A DNA stretch of 64,000 nucleotides from CAVYPR01 sp963770505 (lineage in GTDB: Bacteria > Actinomycetota > Acidimicrobiia > Acidimicrobiales > RAAP-2): NCBI GenBank assembly GCA_963770505.1, contig CAVYPR010000001.1, forward strand, positions 1 through 64,000, given 5' to 3'. How positions within the stretch are numbered: the stretch's first letter is position 1; every line of letters begins with the position of its first letter. Of this stretch, positions 9,455 through 18,737 are shown piece after piece. The notes beneath the pieces are model-generated. The model was not told the DNA's origin. It was given only the letters and a program-made list of their open reading frames with translations, and ran no database searches. Position numbers and translations under genes: made by a program.

Positions 9455-9666
9455 GATTCGGTTCCTTCCATCGTCGGATTGCGAGCGGCACTGTCAACAC
9501 CACGAAGCGTCTCCTCGAGCACTTTGAGCAGCTCAAGGACGCCAGAGAAGGGGGTCCAGGAGTCACCCACGTCAGTGCCCACGCGCCCCTCGAGCCGACC
9601 ATCAGGCGATGGATCGAGCTCGAGGACAAGGCGAAAAGCGGGCATCCGGTGCGACAACGCGTCCAT
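9451..9666 (-). CDS. Small hypothetical protein upstream of MMPL
   Basis: A 71-aa frame ending in an ATGA overlap with the MMPL start, a strong sign of real translation. The sequence FRLVLELDPSPDGRLEGRV...TPFSGVLELLKVLEETLRG looks like a compact beta-hairpin plus amphipathic helix. No signal peptide, metal site or membrane helix is seen. The start is uncertain: an ATG at 9666 lacks a clear ribosome site, and another Met occurs at residue 8. Its fixed position before the transporter suggests an accessory or regulatory subunit, which is inference. Confidence 0.55.
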   Translation of the reverse strand: MDALSHRMPAFRLVLELDPSPDGRLEGRVGTDVGDSWTPFSGVLELLKVLEETLRGVDSAARNPTMEGTES

Positions 9667-9710
9667 GGCGCACAGCTAACGCCTATGGCGGCGAATTGTC
9701 CCCAGTGACG

Positions 9711-9734
9711 GACCCTATGTTTGACCCTAGGTTT
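9711..9734. promoter_or_regulatory. Tandem 12-bp repeat, probable regulator site
   Basis: GACCCTATGTTT (9711-9722) is followed immediately by GACCCTAGGTTT (9723-9734), one mismatch. The pair lies about 45-70 bp upstream of the first gene of the MMPL operon and just past the 3' end of the LuxR-type regulator gene, the expected place for an activator binding upstream of a weak promoter. Which protein binds is not shown. Confidence 0.5.
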
Positions 9735-9799
9735 TGGGAATTGGCTGGTGGGACGCTCCCGCGCACGCCTGCGGATGGTGCGCTCGCGGGCCCAGTCGG

Positions 9800-12578
9800 T
9801 CAGCGAAGAAGCGAGGTGAGCTCTCGACGGGACCTGATGTCGAGCTTGATGAAGCAGTTTCGGAGGTGGTATTCGACCGTCTTCACCGAGACGTACAGCT
9901 CGGTCGCCACCTCTTTGTTGGTGTGTCCGTCGGCGACCAGGCGGGCAACGGCCAGCTCGGCTCGACTCAGGCTTCGGACTGAGGCGGGATTCTCTGTCGT
10001 GCTCGTGATGCGCAATCCAGACAGTTCCGCAGTGCAGGCCTGTACAAGGGGATCGGCGCCCAGGTCGGTAAACACTCTGTGGGCTCGTTCTAGCTGGGCA
10101 ACCGCGGCCGGTCGGTCATTGCACATGCGCAGCCGACGTCCATCGTCGAGACTCAAGAGAGCCAGTTCGAACGGCATCGGCAGCTCGGCCGCAACTGAAT
10201 GAGCCCGTGCGAACAGTTCTTCCGCTCCGCGCTCGTCCCCCAGCGCCACGGCCAAATTGCCCCGGCAGCGAGTGAGGGCCAGTTCCGCCGAAGTCAGTCC
10301 ACCGAGGGGGATCGCCGCCTCAAACTCATCGAGGGCGGATTTGGCATCGCCGAGCCGGCCCAAACCCGTGAGTGCGTCAGCCTCAAAGGCCCTCCAGTTG
10401 AACATCCCCGGCAGGCCCCCGACTCCCACGAAGCCGGTTTCGCGCACTTGCTCGGTGACGGCGAGCACGCCGAGGTGATCGCCCCGGGCAGACGCCAACG
10501 AGGCGCCGGCGGTCGCGGCAGCGGCAATGGCAAGCACGTGCGGAAGCCGCTGTGCTGCGTCCCGAGCAGCGCCGACGTGGGATTGTGCACTCGACCACTG
10601 GCCGCGCCAAGAGAGGACCTGAGCGGCTCGAGCATTCGCCCGAGCAAGGTCGAGTGGACGGTCGACATCTTGTGCCAAGGAGGTAGCAAGCTGCGAATAG
10701 GTGATGGCCGCATCCCAGTCGCCACGTCGGAAGTGGGCGTCGCTCAGATGAGACAGGCATGGCACGGGGTAGGTGGCGGGCATGCCTGTGCGCATTCTGG
10801 CGGCCGCTATCCCAAGGTCAGCAATGGCGCCGGCCAGGTTGTCGACATAGACCTTCAACATCCCCCGCATGATGAGCGCATCCGTGTCGGTCACCGGGAC
10901 CTCACTCCCTGAGACAGGGAGAAAATCGAGCGCTGCCAGGCCTTCGGGGCTTCGCCCGGCCGCAGCGAACGCGTAGGCCTGGGCCGTACGTGCCATCGCC
11001 CGTAACGCCGAGCCTGGGGCCGTACCGTCAACGGCTCGGTCCGCCCACATCAGCGCCTCGTCGGGTCGCCCCGAAATGACCATCCAATTGGCCAGCGACG
11101 TCGCCGCGCGCGCACCGATCTCCCGCTCATCTGTCCCATCGTGGTGTTCCCACGCAGCAAGCAGGCGGTCCTCGGCGTTGGAGGATCCGGTGTAAACCCC
11201 CAAGAGTCCGGTGAGCGCATCCCGCCGGGCGCTCGTGCCTCGACACGAGGCCAACACCCCTGCTGCAGCCGTTGCGTTCGCCGCGCTCGAGGTGGGTGAC
11301 CGCGGCATCGAGCAGGCGACGTTCCCGGCCTGCCTCATTTGTTGACAAGAACGCAGCCTGTTCGAACGCCCACGCCGCAGACCCAAGATCTCCGAGCTCA
11401 GTGCTCGCTTCAGCCGACGATTCGAGCTCATCGGCGAGCACTTCGTCGGGCCCGGCAGACGCGGCGACGCGGTGAGCAAGGCGTGGTTGTCCCGCCGTGA
11501 ACTCCGCTGCACGCAAATGCAGGCGCCGGCGGTTCGTTGGGCTGAGGTCGGAGTAGATCGCCGACCGGTACAACGGATGGATAAAAGCCAACTCCACTCC
11601 AGGAGGTACCTCTCCAAGCAGACCCGCCGCGAGCGCCGCGTCCACCTCGGTCTCTGATCCATCGAGTTGGGCAACTGAGGCGATCGTGACGGGGAGTGCG
11701 TGCTGGCCTAGGACGGAGGCCGCGGCAAGGAACGACTGCGCACTCTCCGAAAGCGCTGCCACGCGGGCTAGGACCACCGCTGACAGCTCTCGTGGCGCTG
11801 GCAACCCCTCGGATTCTCCACTCAACCCGACGATGCCGATTTCATCGAGCAATGCCCGACAGTAAAGGGCGTTGCCCTTCGTGTGCGCAACGAGCCGAGC
11901 CGCTCCCTTCTCCGACAGTTTTCCGAGACCCAGGGCATCGGCCAAGTCGGCGACGTCGTGGGAGCTGAGGCCTCTTAGGCGTACCCGCGTGACCCTCGAG
12001 TCACCTCCGAAGAACCGAAGCCATCCTGGATCGGTCAACTCACCGGAGCGAGCTGAGATGACCATGAGTACCCTGTCGACACGGAGTCTTCGGAGAGCGA
12101 ACAGCACCGCACGCAAGGACGGGCGGTCTGCCCACTGCAGATCCTCAAGGACAACCACGACGACCCGGTCTTCGGCCTGCAACCGATCGATCAGGTCCAA
12201 GAGTCGTGCCCCCACGGCCATTGGCTCAGTCCCTGGTTCAGTCACGCTCCCGGGATCCAATTGCTCGACGACCCCGTAGGAAATGAGTGCCTCGTCCTCG
12301 TCGCCTCCAGCCTGGAGAATGACGGAGTCGGTCAGCGATCCCAGAAATCGAGCAAGGAGGGTTGATTTACCCGAGCCAGGCTCTCCCTCGAGATAGACCA
12401 CCTGTGGCTGGCCCGTCTTGGCCCTAAGTAGGCGCTCGTCGAGTATGCCCAACTCCTCGTTACGCCCGACGAAGCCGAATTGGATTGCCACCGAGCTAAC
12501 TCGTTTGGGTGCCGAGCGCGGCGATGGCGTTGACGAGGCGGCAAATGGCTCGCAGCCCCCGTTGATGGACGGGGGCAC
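9800..12578 (-). pseudogene. LAL-type LuxR regulator (large ATP-binding), frameshifted
   Basis: Large ATP-binding regulator of the LuxR family (MalT/LAL type), about 926 aa when rejoined. The N-terminal AAA-like domain has Walker A GEPGSGKST (residues 65-73) and Walker B VVVVLEDLQWAD (about 140-151). A long TPR-like helical middle follows, with a C-terminal LuxR helix-turn-helix (LSRAELAVARLVADGHTNKE...VKTVEYHL). LAL proteins bind an inducer in the middle region and activate transcription when ATP is bound. The two parts meet near 11280, where the frame changes after THLERG. The start at 12578 is uncertain; a GTG about 28 codons in is an alternative. It precedes the MMPL-lactonase operon on the same strand and is divergent from the MFS gene, so it is the likely controller of one or both. 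Confidence 0.85.
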
Positions 12579-12693
12579 AGCGCACGTGCGTATGCTACGT
12601 CCCGAGGCGTCTGGCCCGCAGGTCTGCGGTCAGGCAGTCGATGTGCGTTCCACTCTCACCCGGCCAACCGGGCGGCGCAGCCGATGGGGGACG
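12579..12693. promoter_or_regulatory. Divergent intergenic region with palindrome
   Basis: The gap between the LAL regulator and the MFS gene contains a perfect 10-bp palindrome CGCACGTGCG at 12581-12590, immediately before the regulator start. It is a candidate operator for a divergent promoter pair. No confident -35/-10 pair is seen. Confidence 0.35.
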
Positions 12694-13939
12694 ATGATGA
12701 CCTCCACCAAAGGCGGCGACGTGGGGTCCGACCGTTGGGGAATGCTTGCCGTCGTCTGCCTGGGAATCGGCGCTCTCACGCTGAACTGGTTCGATGTCGC
12801 AACGGCCTTTCCGCTCATTGGCCGCGAATTCAATGTTGGCCTTGGAAAGTTGAGCCTCCTGATCTCGCTGTTCATCGTCGGTTACGGACTCTCGCACATC
12901 CCCGGCGGCATCCTGGCCACGAAGATCGGCATGAAGAAGACCCTCGCCCTCGGGCTCTTGGTCCAAGGAATTGCCGGCATCATGTCCGGGCTCTCGTACA
13001 ACTACACCGAGCTTGCCTTTTTTCGCGTCGTAAGTGGAATCGGCGGGTCGGTGTTCGTCGCCATGGCGACCGCCGCCATGGTTGTCTGGTTCCGCGAGAA
13101 CGAGGTCACGTTCGCTCTCGGTGTGACCGGAGGCGCTGCGTTCAGTGCTGGGGCTGCTTGCGCTTTGTATCTCTGGCTGTACGTACAACGCGCCACCGGC
13201 TGGCACGTGTCGCTGGTTCTAGGCGGAGTCATTGAGCTCTTGGTGCTGGTAGTGACGATCATGGCATTCCGGATCCCTCGTGGCGAGACGTCGCTTGGCG
13301 GTGTGAAGTTCGACTTCGTCATGTTGAAGGCCGCGCTCGAAGAGCCGGGACCTCTGGGTGTACGGCATCGCCCTCTTGGGCGGTTACGGCGCCTACTTCA
13401 CCACGTCGCAGTTGTTCAGCGAATACGTGACGACCGATCGGCACTTCGATCCATCCTCCGGCGGGCTGCTGTCCGCCCTCATCCTTCTGGCGGGTATTCC
13501 GGGAAGTGTGCTGGGAGGGTATGGCGCAGACCGAAGTAGGAACCTGCGAATGTTCGTGGTGGGCCCGCTGATGATCGTCGCGGGCCTCCTTGCCCTCATA
13601 CCCGTGGTGCCAAACGCCTGGCTGTGGGTCCTTGGGATCGGGATTGGGTTCTTTCTCATCTTCGGCTTCGCAGCTTGGTTGGCTGTCCCGTCCAGGGTCT
13701 GCAACATCGATCCGGAGCACATCGGCACGGCGACTGGTCTGATGCTCACGCTCGCCGCAGTGGGTGGGTTTTTCATCCCGATCATCTTCGGCCATCTCGT
13801 GCCGAATACGAGCTTCAACACGGGATGGCTCTTCCTTGCCATCGTATCTATTGCCTTTGCACTCGTCGGTTTGGTTGGGCGCAATCCGGACGCGCTGCCC
13901 AATGAGATCGATGTTGTCGTACCAGCTTTGGTGCCCTGA
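12694..13939 (+). pseudogene. MFS transporter, frameshifted
   Basis: Major facilitator superfamily transporter, about 415 aa when rejoined, with twelve predicted helices. Family marks are the loop 2-3 region HIPGGILATKIGMKKT and the matching second-half region GGYGADRSRNLRM; the first half ends in a central loop with FRIPRGETSLGG. The frame changes at about 13346-13351, between KAALEEP and DLWVYGIALLGGYG. Both halves are otherwise well kept, so this may be a one-base error. The ATG at 12694 (or 12697) has a GGGGGA box just upstream. It is divergent from the LAL regulator, suggesting shared control. The substrate is unknown. Confidence 0.82.
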
Positions 13940-14085
13940 CGATACGAGCCGGCCGACGCCACAGAAACGAAAGGTCAGGTTGGTCACAAAAATCCCTGCT
14001 CCGATTCGGACACGATGGGACCAAACGCCCCCTAACCGCGTCCAACTCGACTTCGTGTCTCGCTCCTAGCGCCGGCTCCAGGGCG

Positions 14086-14468
14086 CTAGCAGCCCGGGTC
14101 CCAGCCGGGCAACCGAATGATTCCCGAGACTTCGTCAGGAGACGCTTGCCTTGAAAAGATTTCGAAAAGCTCAAGCGTTAGGTCCACAACGTCCATCCCC
14201 AACGCCCGTCCATTGAGCACGTCCAGATCCTCAGCTGCAATGACGACATGAGTGTCCTCATCTAGGTCAAGCGCAGCCGTCGCCTGGTTCAGGGGATCAT
14301 GTGACCGGTTGGCAGCTCAAAGGGCACGACAATTTCAGCGCGATCATCCGAGCCGAGGCAGGAAGCAAACTCCCAGTCATCGTCAAGTATCCGACCCTGA
14401 TTGGGGCCAGTTGGTCGAGCACTTAGGGATGATTCGATGGTTTCGCAGATGTCGGAGGGAAACGTCAT
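14086..14468 (-). pseudogene. Small acidic protein of unknown function, frameshifted
   Basis: Two adjacent frames read like one acidic protein of about 127 aa: first RILDDDWEFASCLGSDDRAE and VVPFELPTGH, then after a frame change near 14296-14300 DPLNQATAALDLDEDTHVV and LNGRALGMDVVDLTLELFE. The ATG at 14468 has GAGGG about 6 nt upstream and lies 28 nt after the TetR stop, so the two are probably co-transcribed. No family is recognised. The case rests on amino-acid composition and operon position. Confidence 0.45.
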
Positions 14469-14496
14469 CTTGGCCCTCGGCACGCTCCAGATCGTA

Positions 14497-15090
14497 TTAG
14501 CGAGTTCTACCCGCGCTCGAACGAGTTCTGAGTCCGTCGCAGAACACTGTGACAAGGACGCGAGATCGCTCGATGCCGTTTGGCGAATCGGTATCGAGGC
14601 ACAGAGCGCTGACGGCACGTAGGAGCTCTGCTTGAGTGATGCCCGGTCTAATCGTTCCTGCCGCAACCCCGGCATCGAGGAGGCGACCCGCGGCGCCGTG
14701 CACCCGGGCTTCGGCCGTATCAACTGGGTACGCATCGAGGTTGAACACGGTGAGAACTGCGGCTGCGAGACCGCGCTTTGCGGTGATGAAATCAACCAGT
14801 CGTTGCATCCACTCACCAAGAGCCTCATCGGGAGGCAGCTCGGCGAGGAGCTCCTCTGCTGCGACGTCAAGGGCGTCGACCTCTTGGCTGTAGAGGGCCC
14901 ACACGAGCGCGTCACGAGTGGGAAAGTGCCGGTACAAGGTGCCCATGCCGACACCAGCCCGGCGGGCGATCTCATCCACGCTGGCCTTCGCGTTTGCCCT
15001 CAGGGTCGCCGCTGCGGCCTCCAGCAGTCGGGCACGGTTGCGGGCTGCATCGACCCGCAACGGCTTTTCTTTGGGGTGATCGGTGCCCAC
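14497..15090 (-). CDS. TetR family transcriptional repressor
   Basis: A 197-aa TetR regulator. The N-terminal HTH is evident (ARLLEAAAATLRAN...SVDEIARRAGVGMGTLYRHF, about residues 20-57), followed by a helical ligand-binding part ending in a short basic tail. Family members bind DNA as dimers and release it when they bind a ligand. The GTG at 15090 has AAGGAGGG 6-8 nt upstream. It is divergent from an SDR oxidoreductase, and the shared 99-bp gap holds two similar inverted repeats over a good promoter, so it probably represses both genes. A small unknown gene follows it. Confidence 0.9.
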   Translation of the reverse strand: MGTDHPKEKPLRVDAARNRARLLEAAAATLRANAKASVDEIARRAGVGMGTLYRHFPTRDALVWALYSQEVDALDVAAEELLAELPPDEALGEWMQRLVDFITAKRGLAAAVLTVFNLDAYPVDTAEARVHGAAGRLLDAGVAAGTIRPGITQAELLRAVSALCLDTDSPNGIERSRVLVTVFCDGLRTRSSAGRTR

Positions 15091-15102
15091 GGACTGCCCT
15101 CC

Positions 15103-15150
15103 TTGACTAAACGGAGCTTACTCCGTATCCTTAACAGGAGTGCGCTCCGG
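15103..15150 (+). promoter_or_regulatory. SDR promoter with twin TetR operators
   Basis: A -35 box TTGACT (15103-15108), 17-bp spacer and -10 box TATCCT (15126-15131) face the SDR gene. The spacer contains ACGGAG-CTTA-CTCCGT (15111-15126). A second inverted repeat with the same half-sites, GGAG-TGCG-CTCC (15137-15148), lies just downstream. Their centres are 24 bp apart. Occupancy of either would block the promoter, the classic plan for TetR self-repression. Confidence 0.75.
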
Positions 15151-15189
15151 TTACTGCGGAGCGACGCCAAGAACCAAGGAGGCCTAGGA

Positions 15190-15873
15190 ATGACCGTGAC
15201 GCTCATCACCGGAGCAAACAAGGGACTTGGACGGGAAACTGCCCGTCGACTGATCAACGATGGGCACACCGTCTACATCGGAGCTCGCAACGTCGAGCGC
15301 GGAGAGGCGGCCGCGTCAGAACTCGGTGGACGGTTTGTGCAGCTCGATGTCACCGATGACACCTCCGTCGGGTCCGCCATAGGTGCGATCGGCGAACAGG
15401 AAGGGCACCTGGACGTGCTCGTCAACAACGCCGGCATCGGGCTGCTTGCGCTCAACGGCCCAGAGGCGCTCGAGGTGTTCAACACCAACGTGGTTGGTGT
15501 CGTCCGAGTCACCCAGGCTGCACTGCCGCTGCTCGAAAAGTCGGACAACCCGGTCGTGGTCAACCTCTCCAGCGCACTCGGTTCGTTCTGGGCCGTCACC
15601 AATCCCGAGCGGCCCGCGTTCCATGTTCCCGCCATCGTCTATGGCGCGAGCAAGGCCGCCGTCTCGATGCTTACGGTCCAGTACGCCAAGGCGCATCCAG
15701 GCATCAAGTTCAATGCCGCCGAGCCTGGCTGGACCGCGACCGAACTCGGAGGTGGCGGAGGCGGTGGTCGGCCCGTCGAGGAGGGGGCAGAGATCATTGT
15801 CCGGATGGCCAGCATCGGCGAGGACGGGCCCACCGGCACCTTCCAGGAGGACGCAGGGGAGCTCGCCTGGTAG
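15190..15873 (+). CDS. Short-chain dehydrogenase/reductase (SDR)
   Basis: A 227-aa classical SDR oxidoreductase. The nucleotide-binding motif TGANKGLG is at residues 7-14, NNAG at 79-82, a catalytic Ser at about 127-128 (NLSS) and the YGASK pair at Tyr151/Lys155. A basic residue after the second strand (GARNVERG) suggests NADP(H) preference. The ATG at 15190 has AAGGAGG 7 nt upstream. A glycine run (GGGGGGG) precedes the C-terminal PVEEGAEIIV helix, a usual feature of carbonyl-reductase-like SDRs. Divergent from and probably repressed by the TetR protein; the ligand is likely a carbonyl substrate or related compound. Confidence 0.92.
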   Translation: MTVTLITGANKGLGRETARRLINDGHTVYIGARNVERGEAAASELGGRFVQLDVTDDTSVGSAIGAIGEQEGHLDVLVNNAGIGLLALNGPEALEVFNTNVVGVVRVTQAALPLLEKSDNPVVVNLSSALGSFWAVTNPERPAFHVPAIVYGASKAAVSMLTVQYAKAHPGIKFNAAEPGWTATELGGGGGGGRPVEEGAEIIVRMASIGEDGPTGTFQEDAGELAW

Positions 15874-15965
15874 CCACAGTGCCGCTGCGAAACGATGACG
15901 GAATTACGGCACGGACCGTCCACCAGCGAGTCAACGCCTTTCGCACTTCTGGCGGTTCCCTCGTA

Positions 15966-16433
15966 TCACCGGGGTCGACGAGCGACGGAAGATGTTGGGG
16001 CTTCGGCCAGCGAATCGATGCAAGACGAGAGCGCGCTCGCAAGTCTCGATCTCGCCGGGTTGGAGAGCTTGCGGAGCATCTGCTCCTCCACAGCGTTGAC
16101 TGAATTGCTAGCAGACTTCAGAGTGCGCCGACCAGCCTCAGTTAGTTCAGCTTGGAGGACGCGTTGGTGCTGCGGATGAGGACGCCTCACAACGAACTGG
16201 AGTCTCTCCAGTTCTTGTAGCACGGCGTGCATGCTCTGTGGCGTCACGAATGCCCGACGAGCGAGGTCGGCATTCGAGAGCCCGGGCTCTTCATCTAAAC
16301 CGGTGAGGACGGCAAACTGGGTCACCGTGAGATCGTGAGACCCGAGAGCATCGGCCATAGCGTCGTGCAGGACCATCTGCGCCCTCTTTATCAAGTAGCC
16401 CACCCTGGCCATCGTGACCTGGTCCACGCTCAC
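15966..16433 (-). CDS. MarR family transcriptional regulator
   Basis: A 155-aa winged-helix regulator: dimerisation helices at both ends, recognition helix region LSNADLARRAFVTPQSMHAVLQELERLQFV (about residues 52-81) and a wing with RRPHPQHQRVLQAELTEAGRR. MarR proteins usually repress adjacent genes and respond to phenolics, oxidants or electrophiles. Start at GTG 16433 or a second GTG two codons in. Divergent from a VOC protein and AlkA-like gene, with repeated ACCTGATA elements between. Confidence 0.88.
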   Translation of the reverse strand: MSVDQVTMARVGYLIKRAQMVLHDAMADALGSHDLTVTQFAVLTGLDEEPGLSNADLARRAFVTPQSMHAVLQELERLQFVVRRPHPQHQRVLQAELTEAGRRTLKSASNSVNAVEEQMLRKLSNPARSRLASALSSCIDSLAEAPTSSVARRPR

Positions 16434-16438
16434 CTCAC

Positions 16439-16488
16439 TATCAGTTTACCTGATATAGTCTCAGGGTACCTGATACAGGCTACCTGAT
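16439..16488. promoter_or_regulatory. MarR operator region, repeated ACCTGATA
   Basis: ACCTGATA occurs at 16448-16455 and 16468-16475 and as ACCTGAT at 16482-16488. The first copy is half of TATCAG-TTTAC-CTGATA (16439-16455). The second lies in the palindrome CCTG-ATA-CAGG (16469-16479). The 20-bp step puts the first two copies on the same DNA face. This is the only spacer between the divergent MarR and VOC genes, so MarR is the likely binder. Confidence 0.6.
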
Positions 16489-16512
16489 CCCACTCACAGA
16501 AATGGACACCCA

Positions 16513-16869
16513 ATGACCGCACTCGGCCCTGACTTCATCGCTCTCCAGGTTCGCGATCTGGAGGCTTCCGCAGCCTTCTACACCGAGCACCTTGGCCTCG
16601 CCCGTGCTCAGGTGAGTCCTGACCACGCGGTGGTATTCGCCACGGAGCCCATCGCGTTCGCCGTGCGGGAGCCACTCGTCGATCTTGAGGCTGTCGAGCA
16701 CCTCGGGTGGGGTGTGGCCATCTGGCTGAAGGCGGACGATCCGCAGGATCTGCACGATGCAATGGTTCTCGCCGGAGTCCCGATCCTGGTCGCACCTTTC
16801 GATGGACCTTTCGGTCTCACCTTCACCTTCGCCGATCCCGACGGCTACGCCGTGACTATTCATGGCTGA
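16513..16869 (+). CDS. VOC superfamily (glyoxalase/resistance) protein
   Basis: A 118-aa single vicinal-oxygen-chelate domain made of two beta-alpha-beta-beta-beta units: ALQVRDLEASAAFYTEHLGL at the front and TFADPDGYAVTIHG at the end, the usual signature. Relatives are glyoxalases, antibiotic-binding proteins and dioxygenases. The ATG at 16513 follows the MarR operator. Its last 8 bases overlap the next gene, an AlkA-type glycosylase, so the two are co-expressed. The function is probably handling a reactive small molecule. Confidence 0.88.
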   Translation: MTALGPDFIALQVRDLEASAAFYTEHLGLARAQVSPDHAVVFATEPIAFAVREPLVDLEAVEHLGWGVAIWLKADDPQDLHDAMVLAGVPILVAPFDGPFGLTFTFADPDGYAVTIHG

Positions 16870-17813
16870 GATGACTCCCGCCACAAGCTTTGTTTTCTCC
16901 CCGAAGGGGCCGTATTCGTTGGCGGCATCGATTCGGTACCTCGAGGGATTCGCTCCAGCCGCCTACGACAGCGAGTCAGCCGCGAACTTGGAGATGGCCT
17001 TCTGCGTCGACGGCTACTGGGACCCAGTGGCAGTGCGCGTCCACGAGGAAACCGGTGCGGTTCACGGCACGGTTCACGGGGGCGACACGCTTGCCCCAGC
17101 GGTACATCGCGGCGGCAGTCGAGCAGGTCGAGCGGATCCTCTCGCTCGACATCGACGGTCGAGGCTTTCCGGACATCGCTCGTCACGACCCAGTAGTCGC
17201 TCAACTCCAGTCGAGGTATCCCGGCCTCCGCCCCGTATGCTTCTGGTCGCCCTACGAAGCGGCAGCGTGGTCGGTGATCGGACAGCGAATCCGAATCGTG
17301 CAGGCAGCCGCAATCAAGGCTCGCATCACCGCCGAACACGGTGAGACCATCGACGTTGGCGGTCGAATGGTCCGCGCCTTCCCGAACCCAGCCAAGCTGG
17401 CCCAGCTGTCCACGATCAATGGGCTGAGCGAGACCAAACTCCAGCGCCTTCGAGGTGTCGCCGAGGCCGCTCTCGGCGGGACCCTGGGCGCCGCCCGGCT
17501 GAGGTCACTCCCACGTTCCCAAGCCCTCGAGGAGTTGATCGCCATTCCCGGAATCGGCCCGTTCTCGGCCGAACTGATTCTTCTCCGCGGCGCAGGTGAT
17601 CCGGACTTCACGCCCACCGCCGAGCCGCGCCTCGCTCGAGCGATGGCGATCGCCTACGACATGAAGGCACCGCCCAGCGCCGCCGACATCGCCGAGATCA
17701 GCGAGGTCTGGAAGCCCTACCGCACGTGGGTCGCGCTCCTCCTCCGCATCATGCTCGAAGACGAGACCCACGAAATTGCAGGACAAGCCATCACCAGAAC
17801 GCCAGGACTGTGA
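16862..17813 (+). pseudogene. AlkA-type DNA-3-methyladenine glycosylase, frameshifted
   Basis: HhH-GPD base-excision glycosylase that removes alkylated purines. The N-terminal part (MAEMTPATSF to about GGDTLAP) is in one frame and the catalytic part (QRYIAAAVEQVERILSLDI onward) in another. The shift falls in a C-run at 17094-17097, a typical site of sequence error. The helix-hairpin-helix reads LIAIPGIGPFSAELILLRGAGDPD. The family's catalytic Asp is normally a short distance past the GPD-like loop; here that region reads FTPTAEPRLARAM, so activity should be checked. The ATG overlaps the VOC gene end by 8 bases. Length about 317 aa, in the usual range. Confidence 0.85.
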
Positions 17814-17832
17814 CCCCGTGCGGTCCCTACAG

Positions 17833-17862
17833 GAAGGCTGGGCTCAAGTCGAGCCTTCTTCC
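17833..17862 (+). terminator. Probable terminator after AlkA-like gene
   Basis: Nested inverted repeats: GAAGGCT (17833-17839) pairs with AGCCTTC (17852-17858), or GGCTC pairs with GAGCC around AAGTC. A short pyrimidine tail follows. It lies 20 nt after the glycosylase stop. From here to 18137 no gene is seen. Confidence 0.5.
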
Positions 17863-18137
17863 CCCGGGGGCCCCACCAGCCATCATCGACCTCCGGGCTC
17901 CGTGCGCGCGATGGAGCGCCCATCCGAATGAGAAGACTTCTTTGATGCCGAATTTGAGAACATCCCGGAGGTCAGTTCTCGAGCGGGCCCGCTTCGGTGG
18001 ACACGTGCTCCAGAAGGTCCGATAGTGAAGGTCCCTTTCGGCATCCCTAACCGCCGAGCGGTGGCCAGGCTGTCCAGGGTGCTCGACGACCCGCCAAGAT
18101 GGAACTAACCGGTTCGGAGAAGCCAAATAATTGGCTC

Positions 18138-18737
18138 TCAGCGGGCAGGTCGCCACATCGTCGTGACCAGCGGACCACCACCGGGGTACGAGAATTCTCC
18201 CACCGCCTCGAATCCGACGGCAGCGTAGCGATGGTTGTTGGAGGGGTTTGATGATTCCAGATAGGCAGGGAATCCGTCGGCGTCGATCAACGCCAGGTCA
18301 TGTTCCAGGAGGGCCATCCCGATCCCCTTGCCGCGGTGCACGGGGTGAGTTCCCAGGAGACTCAGGTAGTAGTGGGGCTCGTCACGCGGGTGGGCGGCAT
18401 CGAAGCGCGTAAGCAGTTCGAGGTAGTCCTCCACTGCCGACCCGAGACACTCGTTGGCCAGCTCGGTGAGATGGACTTCTTGTTCCCCGCTCATCTCAGT
18501 ACCACCGGGGGGAATCCAGATCGAGGTTGCCTCGCCACCAACGGTCAACCAGACCCAGTTGTAGCGGAGCGCACCTTCTATGAACAACCTCCAAAATCGG
18601 GCGTGGTGTTCCGTGCTCCCGTCCTCAAGGTCCATGGCACGGCTCCACAGCGGATCGTTTGCAAACGCCAACGTGATAATGGACGTCAGCAGTTCGCAAT
18701 CGTCCAGTAATGCTCGACGGACTTGTGCCTGAGCCAT
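18138..18737 (-). CDS. GNAT family N-acetyltransferase
   Basis: A 199-aa GCN5-related acetyltransferase. The acetyl-CoA-binding motif is LLGTHPVHRGKGIGMALLEH (about residues 138-157), followed by LESSNPSNNHRYAAVGFEAVGEF, the usual motif B. The ATG at 18737 has GGGGAGAA upstream; in-frame upstream sequence reaching into the IS element is not part of the gene. The substrate is unknown. It lies beside the IS256-family insertion, whose target site is about 220 bp upstream of this start, so the insertion may affect its promoter. Confidence 0.88.
   Translation of the reverse strand: MAQAQVRRALLDDCELLTSIITLAFANDPLWSRAMDLEDGSTEHHARFWRLFIEGALRYNWVWLTVGGEATSIWIPPGGTEMSGEQEVHLTELANECLGSAVEDYLELLTRFDAAHPRDEPHYYLSLLGTHPVHRGKGIGMALLEHDLALIDADGFPAYLESSNPSNNHRYAAVGFEAVGEFSYPGGGPLVTTMWRPAR

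Noticed and set aside
14632..15189. Long N-terminal extension of the SDR protein
   Set aside because: It is antisense to the TetR gene and crosses the promoter; the ATG at 15190 has a strong Shine-Dalgarno.
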